This document shows, piece by piece, positions 1-12,599 of a DNA stretch of 64,000 nt. Position numbers and translations under genes: made by a program. The DNA is from Panorpa germanica (Eukaryota > Arthropoda > Insecta > Mecoptera > Panorpidae): the NCBI GenBank assembly GCA_963678705.1, contig OY783218.1, positions 8,628,152-8,692,151 of the forward strand, written 5' to 3'. Position 1 is the first letter of the stretch, and every line of letters starts with the position of its first letter. Below the pieces are notes generated by a model. The model saw nothing but the letters and a program-made list of their open reading frames with translations, was not told the DNA's origin and did not search any database.

Positions 1-251
1 TATACATCACAAGGTGCCTTGGAATTTTGCAGCTCGTTCTTAATAAAGTTACTTATACAGGGTGTTAGATCTATCAATACCATCGACTATTAAATAATGT
101 AACATCTATTATGTATTACGTTTGTGTATTTTCTGCCCTTTTAATTTAAGTATTTGAAATGTTCAAAGTTTCTTATATTGTTACTAAATATTGTTATGTG
201 TTTTGTTAAATAGTTTTGTAAGGTTAGTAAAAGTGTTTATGACGGATCACC
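1..251. other. AT-rich non-coding stretch
   Basis: No open frame or recognisable repeat body is seen. The word TACAGGGTGT lies at about 55-64. The same word opens dispersed repeats at 6981, 15771 and 51166, so this could be a worn repeat end. Confidence 0.4.
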
Positions 252-592
252 TGTTATGCGTGTAGCTATCCCGTTCCACCATGAATAATTACGTCTCTTT
301 TTCTACGGCACTATTTATCACCAGTCACAATCTTACAGTTACACACTTGTAATAGTGGAAATGAAAGTTAACCTACTATAAGCGCACCGCTCAAACTACT
401 TATTCAGCTTATACTACTTAGCAGCCTACGTCATCTAACTGTGTTGGTGACGTATAAACTAACCGCGTACATAAGTGAAACCGCAGTTAACGTACAAGCA
501 TCGTGTATATCAACCTCCTATATCGAAATTGTACTTGTTTTGTGCTATTTTAATTGTGTGACAAATAAAGATTTTTATTACTTAAAATAACA
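252..592 (+). mobile_element. Possible solo LTR (fossil)
   Basis: This 341-bp block begins TGTTAT and ends ATAACA, the short inverted termini usual for LTRs. It carries a polyadenylation-type signal (ACAAATAAAG, about 561-570) close to its right end, as an LTR R region does. It is somewhat richer in G+C than its surroundings. No clear target-site duplication and no second copy are seen in the window, so the LTR call rests on the termini and the poly(A) signal alone. It could instead be unique DNA that happens to have these ends. Confidence 0.3.
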
Positions 593-2175
593 CCAGCGTT
601 ATTATTGAACAAGATCTTAGAATATACTTTAATCTCCTTCTCAATATGAAGAATTAAAGAGTCGTGAAATATTTATTAGTATAAGCTAATACGTTTACAT
701 AAGAAATACTAATTTTACATAAAAAATATGAATCGATTTGTATGTATTGCGAGACTAGAAGAATAATTTAATGATTATTTTATCGTATTTGACAAGTCAT
801 CAGCTTCAATCGGCACTTTAACGTTACTAGCAGACTGTGCTACAATAACTTTTACAATACTTTGGTAAGGCATGTGTATAAAGCACAGGTTATTCGGAGG
901 TTTAAGGCATTTTTAGAAAGAACAGAGTTGATTGAAGGTGAACAACGCAGCAAAATCACTTCATCATCAAAAATATTGTGCATTCAGATAGTCAATTTAA
1001 CTCACATCATCTGCTCCACCAGATTTTGACCAAGGAATTGGGGATAGAAATAAAAATATTCTTGTTGCACAAAAATCACTTCAAGAGAAACCATTAAACT
1101 TATAAAGCAGTGAATGTTAATATATAAAATATTTAAAAAAAGAACATCACATAATGTTTCAACGTAGGCATAACATTGAGAGTCACCTTTTAGGTGTACG
1201 CTATTGGCTCTAGCGCCGTGAATTACGTTGTACAGAACCTTTAAGTTGATAGATATTATAATATATGGCTCAACATGACTCTATCATAAACTTGAAAAGC
1301 CTTACCAAGCACTTACAAAAGCTGTCATCAGTCAAATATCAAACTCACTCCACTTTCTTAAAATACCACACCACATGTTCCCATCCAAACCTCCCTAGTC
1401 CCCTACCAACATCGTAACCTAACTTCATTTAGCTCTCTTTGAATTTCACAACCCCACCCACCCGCTACTTACACCAAAGACCTGTCATTATGTTCAAAAA
1501 AACTGAATGAATACATTTCACAAATCAATAGCTATAAGTCTCAATTACTCATTTAATGTGTCAACAGATTGTGTAAGGCTGTATTTAATGTTATGGCGAA
1601 GGGAGGGAGGGGGATAGGAGGGGGCATGAAAGAAGGTGTGAAGGGTGAAAACTTACCTGGAGCGGAAATCATGTAATGTTATGTGTAACGTATGGAATAT
1701 TAAGGGAAGATATTGTATAGATATTTTAATATAAATTCCACTAGAAAAATCAACGAGGAAAATTAAAATTTGAGTACGTATTAAGTTATTAAGTTGTGAA
1801 TTTATATGTGTTGTTCTAAAGCCAATGCAATTACGGGGGTAGTTTGAAAAGGTTCCAACCTTAACATGAAGATGAGCACTATTGGTCGATTTAGCACTAT
1901 TTCAATTATATGGGATAAAAACTGTAGAAGTTATGAGAATTTATGTGGTTTTTCTTAAGATTTTTGCTCATAACTCGAGAACCCTTCTATAGCATTATAA
2001 ACTGTAGATCTAAATCAATGTAAGGGAGCATTTTACACACATTTCTAGTGCATTGTTTAAATGTAGCTATCCGATTATACAAGTTACAGTCATTTAAAAA
2101 AAAAAAATCTGCTTTTTTAAGTAGCTCTGTCCCATCAATTGCAACCATTTGTTTGACTAGCTGCATTTTAACGTG
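593..2175. other. AT-rich non-coding stretch
   Basis: Nothing with a recognisable protein signature is seen. A G-rich run is listed separately at 1601-1624. A 65-codon minus-strand frame at 1987-2184 shows no family motif and is treated as chance. Confidence 0.5.
1601..1624 (+). other. G-rich tract, potential G-quadruplex
   Basis: Four runs of three or more G lie within 24 bases (GGG, GGG, GGGGG, GGGGG) with linkers of one to six bases. This fits the usual quadruplex pattern and stands out in AT-rich DNA. No neighbouring gene is seen that it could regulate. Confidence 0.4.
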
Positions 2176-2350
2176 GTCGTACATTGCAAAATTTTACTAA
2201 AGGACCATCGAATTAAAGTTAAAGAGACGGCAAAGGCTATGAACGTCACAAAAGAACTTGTTTGTTATATATTGACTGATGATTTGTACATTAGAATGCC
2301 AACCCTGCATTTAGTGCTGCGATTCCTTACTTAGAACCAAAAATGCATTA
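2176..2350 (+). pseudogene. Mariner-family transposase fragment (DNA-binding region)
   Basis: Frame 2176-2331 reads VVHCKILLKDHRIKVKETAK, then AMNVTKELVCYILTDDLYIR and LVLRFLT before a stop at 2332-2334. NQKC follows in the same frame. Mariner transposases carry the same string of features in their second helix-turn-helix and linker: KDRRLKVREIA, ISKERVHHILTE, then W-V-P-R-L-L-T and DQK. The match therefore spans about 55 residues without a gap. The in-frame stop and the lack of the catalytic domain downstream show that this is a dead relic. It has no terminal inverted repeats that I could place. Sequence drift and isolation suggest an old copy. Confidence 0.72.
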
Positions 2351-3816
2351 GAAATAACATTTCTAAAAGCCAAAAACGTTCCAAATTGGGATTCGAATTG
2401 ATTGACCTTTGACTTTTTCTATTTCTTAGACTTACAGTTTCGTTCAAAAGACAAAATACAATCGTAAAAAAATACTTTGCAAAACAAGATGTCTAGTACT
2501 ATTTGGATGGATTAAACAGATGAGAACGAGAGTATTGCTGTGAAAAGTGTATAGCATACGCAAAGACTATGTTGAGAAATAGAACTAAAGTTGGAAAATC
2601 AAATTCTTGTTTCCATGTTAGACTCTAAACTTTTCAGCCGATCATCGTGTATAATTTAGGATATATATGCATCATCAAGTCTATTTTAAAACTATTCATA
2701 TTTTAAATGAAATGAAAAGTTAGTTGTGAGGAAAACGTCTCATTTCCACCCCTTTTCACTACATAAATTTAATAAAACACAATATTTTTCATGCACGACA
2801 CAATGCTTACATAAAATACCCCCACCCCCACCACACTCTACTCTTCTCTACCCCAACTAATAGGAATTCTAGAAGAATAAATCCTAACTTTATTTTTTCT
2901 TTTTTTTATGTTATATGTTATTCTACATATGTAATACATATACGTAACTCAATCCAACACGTGTGAGGTCGTTGTAGGTCATGTCACCCGTATAGGCAAC
3001 CACCCATCTCTTCAGAGTCACCCTACTGTCCAAGCAAACGTATAACAACATTCTCCACCCTCCCTAAAACTTGAAATGACTATCAAAACCTTAACTAAAC
3101 TGGCTTAACAACCCTCTGACGTCGGCATCGGCATCGGCGTTGGCCTATACTACCACTACTATATTATTAAAGAAACTAATATAAAGTCACGTGATCAATG
3201 TAAGAGGAACACGTACCATTTTATACCTGGAAAAAGGGTTCTAATTGTATATACAAAATACTAAAACATGTTATTGAGGACAAGCTTGAATCGGGATTTA
3301 TTATTTATGTCTAAATTTGATATTCGGGGAAGCAAGGTTACACTTGTACCTCACTTCACTCTAATCAAGCACTTGACTATTTGGGTGGAGTATTTTCAAT
3401 TCGAAGGCCGCGATATATTATATATGTTATCGACATGGGCGTCCGCAGCAGGGGAACAAAAATATTTAAAAAAGTAATGAGTTTTGAAATGAAATTGAAA
3501 TGGAGATGATATTGGTAGTAAGGAAAAGGTGAGGGAGTATCTATAACAAATTTACTAAATATAATTAGCAGAAAGTTAATCTCAAGTACAATATATTAAG
3601 AATATTACGGCGGTGGTTTTATCGAAATTATCCAAGAGTCAGATTACATCATTCTCTTCAAGTAGTCTCGAATGCAGAGCCATATACGCATTCCAGAGTT
3701 GTTTATGTTAAGATAAGACTGAAGCAGGGCCATAGTAGCATCAGTATTGTTCTTAGAGAACAATATCGCTAACTGTACCAACACGCTGGTCGCGGCTGAC
3801 TCCAATTTAATAGTTT
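2351..3816. other. AT-rich non-coding stretch
   Basis: No supported gene. A pyrimidine/C-rich patch lies at 2818-2860. A 69-codon plus-strand frame (3268-3477) has no recognisable motif and is probably chance. Confidence 0.5.
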
Positions 3817-3890
3817 CGGAACCGAAATCGGAGTAGGAGGCGTAATATCAAACTTTTCATAATCGGAGTCGAACCTCCGTTACATCCCTA
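3817..3890 (-). mobile_element. hAT-like transposon end (remnant)
   Basis: Read on the minus strand from 3890, the block opens TAGGGATGTAACGG and then contains GACTCCGAT-type words and further CGGAG/CCGAA words. hAT elements of many animals begin CAGGGATGTAACGG followed by degenerate CCGACTCCG repeats. Only one end is seen. No 8-bp duplication or transposase could be assigned, so the body was lost or lies too degraded to recognise. Confidence 0.4.
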
Positions 3891-3951
3891 GTATATATAA
3901 ATTGCGACACTATTGGCTAATATGATTTTTAGTTAGTACCAACTTTCAAAT

Positions 3952-4220
3952 GATATGTGTCAAAATTTTATAACATTTTGACCATCGGATTACTAGGTAC
4001 AGAGTACAGTGTACGGATTACTAGTACATTACTATATAAAATATAGTACCTGAGTGCTGTAAGTGACGCTACTTTCGTAATTTTATAACAATGACAAAAT
4101 CGGAATTTCGTATGTTGTTACAGCATTCTCTATTAATGAAAGAAAATACAATGCAAGCAAAACAATAACTTGACAAGTGTTCTTCGGACTCGGTGACAAT
4201 GTATGCGTACTTCTTTATAA
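3952..4220 (+). pseudogene. Mariner element 5' part with transposase N-terminus
   Basis: A 5' untranslated segment (3952-4090) shares words with three other places in this window (23.9, 39.3 and 53.8 kb). It is followed at 4091 by ATG and MTKSEFRMLLQHSLLMKENT, then MQAKQ, a stop and LDKCSSDS. Mariner transposases start with M-x-K-x-E-x-R-x-L-I/L-K-H-C-F-L-x-G-K-N-x-x-Q-A-K-x-W-L-D, so start, frame and spacing fit. The in-frame stop sits where the family has tryptophan. Homology fades after about 4216. A roughly 60-base segment between the shared 5' words (about 3990-4055) looks like an insertion relative to the other copies. This is a dead copy. Confidence 0.75.
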
Positions 4221-4489
4221 TTTTGATCAGAAAATACACCTATGTCTAAAAGTTTAATGTCCTACCTCTAGATTTCCAGTACAGGTAGATAGAGTTACAA
4301 GAATCACAAAGAGTCAAGTTTAATTCAGTGTGTAATGATTTTTATTTTGCTTTGTCATCCCCACTTCATTTGCTTTGACAAAAATATCAGAACATTTTAG
4401 TTGGTTACGTATTTTGACTAACAAAAAAAAAGTTCTGTAATAAAACAAATAAAAAAGATATATATGAATACGCGATTAGATTTAAATGG

Positions 4490-4650
4490 AGCTACGGGTC
4501 GTTGCTGGGTCTGGGTCTTATGCTACGTGTCGTATAACGAAAGCTTACGAGATTCGTAGACTGACTGACTGACAACGAGTCGTAGCGATTCGTACAACGG
4601 AGCGTAGCGAGCCACAGTGCAACCATACGATGTAAACGTCGCGTTGCTAG
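4490..4650. other. Island rich in CTACG/CGTAG words
   Basis: CGTAG, CTACG, CGTAC and GCGTAGCG words recur every 10-20 bases here in otherwise CpG-poor DNA. Similar islands lie at 27345-27480, 37125-37200 and 45312-45410. No frame is open. Clusters of short sub-terminal repeats of this kind occur in hAT-type transposons, but no termini were found, so the identity is open. Confidence 0.35.
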
Positions 4651-6980
4651 CTGTAGTGAGATCTGATTTAGGGAAAATATGTTTTTAGAGCTAAATGCAT
4701 CATACTTTAAATCTGGTCTGTAGAGTCGGTATTGGACAAAATGTCGGCTTAAACTCCTTACAGTTGGAAAATGAAATAAGTATCAACTTTACTAAAATAT
4801 TAATTAGCTAAGACGTAGAGTGTTAAGATATACATTATATTAAATGTTTCTTTAATATTTTGTAAAGTTAGGTGTTTAAATTTGTTGTAGTTCTTTAAGT
4901 TACTATTTTAATTGGTTATATCTATTTAAGACACATTTGAAATACTGATGTTTAACATATAATATTCGTTTCTAGAATTAAAAATATTGTGTACCACCCC
5001 AAATAGTCTGTTGTCATATGAGAGAAGTTACTGTTACAACGGAGAATCGCGAAACAATCCATAACAAATTTATACTGGACTATGGCAGAGCTAGAACGGA
5101 TAGAACGAATTCTTCATTTGTAGAAAGCATTTCCGTTTTTGTGTACTATTATGAAAAACCGAATAATACTATTTTTTGTCAGATTAAAAATATGTAGTCG
5201 TCTCGTATATTCACCCCAGCTTAGAAACCAATTTTCCTTGATGAACATGGATAACTATTTATTTTCTTTACAGATTCAACGTAAACGTATTTCATCCCTC
5301 TTCCGAATTTTTAAATAAACGAAATTCCGTAATATCCTTAGATAAATTTAAAGACATCAAAAGTTTCCCTACCAAATAACAATTTTTTTAAAATATTGAT
5401 GAATGCATTTTCGAGCAATTTAAAAAACAAATGATAAAAAAGATCACAGATTGTGAAAGTACAAAATACTTTTTATGACACATGCATTTTCATGTGAACT
5501 GTGAGAAATACACATTAAAAATTACTATGTGTAATATAGTACCTGAGTGCTATAATGATTTTGTACAACAATTATAATGAAAATGTAAAAACAGCTATGA
5601 CTATGGGAATAAAAACTTTATGGATAGCACTCTGATGCTATGACACATAGTGTGTAAATCTCGCAGTAAATAAATTGTTGAAAAATTTGTAAATAAAAGG
5701 TATTTACAAGTGGTTACAAGTGGAAATTTCCGCAAACCCAATTAAACACTTTTAGAAATGGACATAATGTGTAGGTTTACAAATTTGGTTTCAAAGTTCA
5801 CTTTAATCAACTTTTCGACAACTTCGGTAAAGTGTTCTTCATTTTGGGACTACAAAGCAACAAGCTAACACTTAATTCTATTACCCTCCATCATCAAATA
5901 AGATTGTGTCTTTATAAAAAACATTTTGTAACTTTGTTTATTACATTTTTCATAAAAATGTATGAGATATACTCATAATATTCTCAAGTTTCATTTTATT
6001 TGAAGAATACTTCTTTTATCCTACGCTAAATTGTACTTTACTTTAAATCAATTGACCTATATAACTAAAAACTAGTATTTATCTTGGATCTCATCTTAAG
6101 AAATACTTATAGATGCTTCTTTAACAATTGAATAGTCCTCAGTCACCCGATTTGATCACGATCGTTCTAGATATTTCTTTAGTATTCTTCAGCCGACCTA
6201 GCAGAGCTACAGAGCTACAGAGTATCTGAGATCTGCACGCTTTACGATTCACTGCATCAAGCTTTGAGTCTTTCATACTTTTACTTGTTATGTATTGGTA
6301 ACGATGTTTATATGATGGTATCGTTGTATCGCATACGAGTGTGTTTCATCGGAGCTTTAAAGCTCGATACGCTCCACCGACGACGACTGTAGGCATTTAG
6401 ACAAAAACCGTAGCTAAAATAGTTTATTATATAAAGTAAAATAAGTCAAATGTGACCTACCTGTCTAGCCAACTATGAGAGAAATGTTAAATGTGAGAGA
6501 AAATAAATATACTTTGAGAGCTAAATGTTGAAAATGTTTTAAGAAATATTATAGCTTTTAAATGTAAGAGTTTTAAGTACTGTAAGCTCCTTTATAATGC
6601 GGATTTCAACAGTACGAATTTATGCAACGCGTCTATCATATTTTGGTGAGTGCTTCTTTTTGTGAACAACACATAACACGTATTTCGCGTGATACCTCCA
6701 CAACGCGAATACTCTTCTAAAAAAATATCATGTTTACACCTTTATATATTTTATACTAAGTGGTCAAACAATCTAAAAGTCTCTCATAATTTAGTTCTTT
6801 ATAATAGAATAGAGTTTTTTTAAAAATCTGTAGAACCGTTCTTGAGATACACGATAAAACGATGCCCTTTTTACACTTTGTGAGCCTGCGTAAGTTAAGT
6901 ATATGCACTTTAATTGTTAATATCTCGCCTCACAGATGGCCAAGACATTTGAAATGTTGTAATTAGATTAAGACCACTAA
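4651..6980. other. AT-rich non-coding stretch
   Basis: No recognisable gene. A short string at about 5534-5555 (TAGTACCTGAGTGCT) repeats the one at 4045-4060 and, inverted, the one at about 32110. It is probably debris of one old repeat. A segment at 6912-6960 weakly resembles the repeat pair at 26738 and 28108. Confidence 0.4.
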
Positions 6981-7060
6981 TACAGGGTGTTTGGTAGCAA
7001 AGTGCAAAGCCTTAAGGGAATGATAGTTGACACCTTTTAGAACATTTTGAGCCATACATG
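6981..7060. repeat. TACAGGGTGT-type repeat end
   Basis: The block opens with TACAGGGTGT, found also at about 55, 15771 and 51166. It continues with a GC-richer segment ending near 7050. The rest of the element is not delimited. Confidence 0.25.
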
Positions 7061-10000
7061 TCTTAGCCGAAGTCTGATTATTTTTTACTGCAAGCTATTT
7101 TTAAGTTATTTTTATAAAAACCCAATTTCTGACAGTAAAATGCCAAAAGTAGCCCAATTTAAGTTGGTATGTTTAGTCAGATATGTACCTAATCTAATAA
7201 ACAAACTTTCAAGCATCTGTGTTATTTAAAAAAAATATTAGACGCTTTTGAAGTCGTAAAAACTTTTATAATTAAAAGAAAAGCTGCGCAGTTTATGGCA
7301 TTTGGAAAAATAAATAAAATAGCCTCGATTGTTCAAACCTTTTTAAAAACATGCTCGGTTATTGACCTTTCTTTCAAGGTATCATTTAAGCTGATATTCC
7401 TTCTACCTCTCCTCGTTTTCTTCTTGATCCATTTCTTCTATTTTATCATCAATTGGTTCCTTTACTCTAGCCTTAATTTTGACTAATACGTTTTTTTATT
7501 TCTTTTTTTAGACTCTGCCATTGCCATCAAACTCTGCTACATGTATACACAAGCTTTTAACAATATTTTCTACAGAAAAATACAAATTATACGTGGCACT
7601 GTACCGTATTAATTTTGAGTACTATCATATTTTCTTCACTACGTGAAGTAACGTAACAAACACTGCATTTTCCATATTTTCCTCATTTTCTTATTGCCAC
7701 GTTGCATTATTGACTCAGTCTAGACATAAACATCGCGCAAACCTACAACGACACCATCTGATAAAAGACTTCACTATATAAACATAAAGAATCGTCGCAA
7801 TGAATTGTTATGGTAACCATAAGTCGTATTTTACTGTCATATACAGTATAGTAGCAAAGTAAACTACAGCCATACACATACGTTTTTGTATCCTCACTTT
7901 ATATTTTCTTTGAATGCCATCTAAATACGTACATATTTGAAACCTCACATTACTCTTACGTTTATTCGTATGTGAAAATGTTTTTCCTTACATATTTTAT
8001 AAAAGTTTTCATCTGTTACTTGATTTTCTTTGTGAAAAGTTCACGCTCAGATGTTTTCTCCTTATTGTATCAGAATCAGTCAGTCAGTGTATTAAAATAT
8101 ATCAAAGGCCTTTCACTTTTAAAATGTGAAATTTGAGATACGAGTATAAAGGAATATATATTTTTATTAAAATTAATATTGTTGGATTTTGTTTTAACAT
8201 TTTGAAAGTAAAAATATTGAAATGAAAAGTCATTACTTAAGGAGGTTGTCTTACTATGATTCTAAAGTTGTATTCCTTATGCGTAGTAAGAATGGAACCA
8301 CTTATAGAAAACCAGAACTTCCAGAAAACTTTAGGTCACCAACGAAGCTAGGAGATGGAGTGAAATTTCAAAACGACTCCAAGCACAGTCTGGTGATGCT
8401 ACTCCTACTAAAATCCAGGTGTTTGACTAGGCTCATAAGTTTTGCAATAATCGTTATAAAGTGGAAAATCAAAAAAATAAACGTTCGGGCGTTCACCGTT
8501 AATATATACAATATTCAGGACTTGTAATTAACATGTAAGCTTTACTTTTTCTAGATTACATTTGGCTTCGCTACACCTTACAGACTCTTCCCTGCTTCGT
8601 TCCCACTTCTGATTTTGAAGATATAAATAGTTATACAGTAATAAGCATATCTACGATTTGAATATAAAATTATATAAGCAATACGTAATCAAGTTTGAAT
8701 CTTCGTTGTCATAATTAATTCATGACTTCACTGTCGTGATTTGAATCGTACTCGACCAAGATTTATAGCACACAATTATGTGGTTTGAGAATATATAAAA
8801 GTTTATATACATGTGCTATGCATGTGTCTATGTACTTACATCGTTTCATAATGATTAATTTCTACATTAAGATTTATCAACTCTTCTTCTAATTAAAAAT
8901 CAGGTAATCTGTTATCACAGAGCTGATTCGTTTTCGTGCTACCGGCCCCCAAAGGTGATAAATATATACAAAATTTGCTAAAAATATAAAATCTAATTTT
9001 TTATATTATTATTTTGTATATAAATATAGTTATGCTATAATTTATATAATATATATGTTACATGTTGAATATTAATCCTCTTATTTCATAAAATAGCAAA
9101 AGCAGACCGAATTTAGAATTAAGAAGTAAAAAAATTATTTTTTTACAATATTATTAAGCCATAGTCTTGATTGGGTACAAACCCAATCTGATATTAAAGG
9201 TCGTCAAAGGTGAAAAAATATGATGAATACACTGAACATAGATGTTGCCTTACATTTATGTAACAAATAACTTTGTGAAAGGTATGATTAAATTCTGAGA
9301 GTATAAACAGTTCTACTTCTGACTATAGACGACAAAGACTAAACCGAGACATTTCCCTCAAATTATTAGCCGGGTAAGTAAAATGACCCCACATATATGA
9401 ACAAAATTAATTAACACACTTTTTAATTTAGTCGTTGTTATTTAGCTCTATTTATTTTTATATCAGTCTTATCTCCACCATTGTATTACAAGCTGTAGTG
9501 TTGTCTAACTATAACATAACTAAACCCATATAACCAGGGAGTGCCGTCATATTTTTGATATTTATCACTGTCCACCATTTTAATCCGACAAGTCACACAC
9601 TTATCATACGCTGGAGTGTCTAACGCCATCTAGTTGTTGAATTTCGCGACACTTTCAATCATTTGGCTGACTAATTTGTATAAGGCGAGGCTTTTATTTA
9701 GCTCAGTCATGATATTTAGTGATATAAGTGTACTTCATAACACAGAAATGTGCGAATTAGTTCTTGGGGAGATTATATTAACATAACCATTCAGTTAATC
9801 TTTATATTATTGACCCATTGACCTTCTTTTATTCATTCAAACTACGTGAAATGGAAAATTTAATAATAAATACTCGTACTATATTAAGTCGTAACTTACC
9901 GTGTCCTTACGGAGTCCTTGTCTTATAGCACACAGTATTGTTTTAAGCCAGCCATTCACGATCATTCCATCGTTCCAAACTAAAAGACATCACTCCAAAA

Positions 10001-11121
10001 TCGTATCGCTATTGTAAAAACTTGACGCTTTCTCTTAACTAATTTTTCTTTTAAATGTTAAACAGTGAATTTTCGGGCGTATATTTTTTAAAGAGCTTTA
10101 TTTCTCAACCAAACCTTAACAGTAGTCTATTAATAGTTGACAGCTGACGGGAGTTGCGCGGGAAATTTAAAAAGTAACAGACTTATCCAATTACCTCTGT
10201 ATATTTAGCGTGTTCAAAACTGCCAGAGTTTCGAATATGACTTAGTAGTTGGAATCGACGTAAAACAAAAAAATATATCAGTGTTGTTACACATTGTAGA
10301 TAAAGAAACCCGCGTATCCTGTAACATGATTAATCAATATGTCCTATGACACATTAGACATGTTCCCATTCTATATATTACTATCTACCTATATAAAAAA
10401 TTTCTAGTACAATAATATTTTTTCTCGACACGTTTTTGCCACCCCCACCCTCAGCTCCTGCTAAAGCACTTTGGAGAAGTACATTATTGAATGGAAGTTG
10501 TCAAAATAGATCATTCTCAATAAAGTGTCGGACACCGTGTAAGGAGAGTGTTAGAAGGGTATAAAGGGAGCGAGAGGGAGTGTATGGGTGAATAGGGTAG
10601 CAGTAGCATCTCTTTGTTTGTGTCTGGAACGCTGGGGTTTGTTATTGTGTCCTCTCTGGGGATTGAAAACGGGGTAGTTGTTGAGTGGGAGATAAATGAA
10701 CATAGGTGTCGTTTTAGAGTGTAGAACAACCATCCTTCAACCTCGAGTAGACTGCAATACATCTATTAGTGTGACAAGAATTACAGGACGAGCATCCGGC
10801 GGATCCACTTGCCTAAGTAAACATTTTATTTCGAGATAACGGAATTATTGACAGTAAAGACTAATAATATGTCTCTTTGAATGCTGACTGTGAATTTATT
10901 TGTTGAATTACTTCATTTTATTTATACACGTATGCTTTGGTATCTAAGTCAGAAGTGGGTGTAGCTGTTGCACTTTCACTAGGATTTCAGATACGTATCA
11001 CCACCGAAAAAAAATATTCTCAGAATCTTTTCGTAAGAATAATCCTTTATCTTTCCAACAAGAAACAATTAAATGAAGACGTAGTTGTTGTCTTTTTTAT
11101 GTTTGAAAATATTTATTTTAC
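7061..11121. other. Anonymous AT-rich DNA
   Basis: No recognised gene or repeat body. The longest frame (8222-8527, plus, 101 codons) has no motif and no homology that I can name. A GC-richer patch (about 10437-10800) gives overlapping minus-strand frames rich in Ser, Pro and Leu, with no family signature. All of these are left uncalled. Confidence 0.45.
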
Positions 11122-11350
11122 AAAAAAAGAAACAAGATATATCTGTCTCTGTTACACTTTACTGGTTTATTTGCAACTTCATTCAATACTGATACGGTAG
11201 TGACGCCAGATGAAGTGATTTTGCCATTTGTTGCTCATATCACTGACATTTCCTTGAACGAGTCAAATCAAATTGAATTGTTCCACGACAAAAAATCATA
11301 CGCATCTTCAATATGATGTCAAAGTGAGTCCAAAATATTTAATGGGTAAA
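11122..11350 (+). repeat. Dispersed repeat H, copy 1
   Basis: About 230 bp closely match 53438-53665 in the same orientation, beginning AAGAAACAAGATATAT. The last 65 bp also match 29758-29823, including TCAATATGATGTCAAAGT. The minus strand of the shared core reads IILKMR-IFLS in two copies, which hints at a worn coding origin. I could not identify the family. Confidence 0.6.
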
Positions 11351-12273
11351 AACTTGTTAAAAGACAGCATATTAAAAAGGTAATTATAAAAGATTTGTGG
11401 CACATTACAAAAAGGTTAATTGAATTTTGTAGGGATCTAAAACTAGTGACACCTAACAAAAATTAAGCAATGGTTTGATTAGAAACAATTGATACATAAT
11501 AAGTTTTGTTTCGCGAGACCAAATTTAAAATCTGGCAACTGCTTCTTCAATCTATAAATAGACATTTATGGTAACAATGACTGATAAATATTAAAGTATA
11601 CGAAACAACTCGAATACTGGATTGAAACTCATCGTCGCAAGTAGTCTCTTCCAGTGTGAGAACAGTCTAATTTCGTTTCGTTTGTATCTCTGTCTAATAA
11701 ATAAAATTACTTCAGATATCTTTTTCGTTTATTAAATTCCTTTCATGTGATTTAAATTATAAGTGAACGAAAATGTAATTTCATTGTGCTCGTAACCGTG
11801 ACGTCAGTACTCTAATACGCGTACCATTTCCCTGAATTACATCTCCCCGAGTACATACTTATCTAACGATATTAGATAATAGAATTTAATAAATATCAAC
11901 CCTATCAGAGTATGTGTATATTACAGTAGAAGTAAAAAAAAATTCAATTTACAAAAACGAAATTTTCTATTTCCTGTTTTAGCAAGAACGGATACTTTTT
12001 TTAGGCAGGCATAAAAACAATTAATATTAAATACATTAGCCCTGCATCCGCAGTTAATGTACACACGCATGTAGATAAAAACAACCTCTACTTTACCGAC
12101 CTTGTTGTCGGTAAATCCAGGGATTGTGAAACAATTTCCAGGAAAATACAAAAAATGTGGGTCACTGGATCTATAGTGACATAAAATGTATTTAATGTCA
12201 TTAGGTTGATAGCGTGTAAATTCTCATAGTTAATTTAAAAAAAAATTATTACTTGTAGGTTTTTAAAACCAAA
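11351..12273. other. AT-rich non-coding stretch
   Basis: No supported feature. The 76-codon minus frame at 11921-12151 shows no motif. Confidence 0.45.
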
Positions 12274-12590
12274 TTGTATAACAAGTACTTGTCGCACAGA
12301 CAAAACTGTAATATGTCTGAAGACTATAGCCAGATATTTGAAAGCAAAGATAGTTTTAAAAACCTTATTGACTTCATCAATGAAACAAATTTAATCTCTA
12401 TATTTCAAATACCCATACTCGAGTCTATAAGTTGTAAATTATGTTTTGTAAATGTATATATTCTTGCAAATCGATTATCATTTTAGTACACTGTTGCCAT
12501 CTATATCTAACTATATAACCATGAAGTATTGTTTCACCTTAAGTGCTAATAACTTTTGAAAGTTGATGCATTCAAATAAATATTTTTTAA
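12274..12590 (+). mobile_element. 5'-truncated LINE, C-terminus and 3' UTR
   Basis: The plus frame ends with SEDYSQIFESKDSFKNLIDF and then INETNLISIF. LINE reverse-transcriptase proteins often close with an N-L-I-x-F-I-x-x-T-N-L string after their zinc-knuckle region. An inverted copy at 18825-19135 carries the same tail (KNLIEFINK) and, upstream of it, a C-x(n)-C-P-L-T-V-K-H-I-I-L-x-C knuckle, which supports the call. The shared 3' untranslated part ends at a CAAATAAATATTTTTT string near 12585, a plausible poly(A) signal and tail remnant. The 5' part is missing, as is usual for LINE insertions. Confidence 0.6.
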
Positions 12591-12599
12591 AAAGTATTA

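Noticed and set aside
1987-2184. 65-codon minus frame upstream of the mariner fragment
   Set aside because: Overlaps the plus-strand transposase match and shows no motif of its own.
3858-3880. tRNA B-box-like string on the minus strand (GGTTCGACTCC)
   Set aside because: No A box or cloverleaf around it. It fits better as part of a hAT-like end.
8222-8527. 101-codon plus frame
   Set aside because: No motif, composition close to its surroundings, no start or splice context. Left uncalled.
10517-10762. Overlapping minus frames of 60-81 codons
   Set aside because: Two frames over the same GC-richer patch, neither with a family signature.
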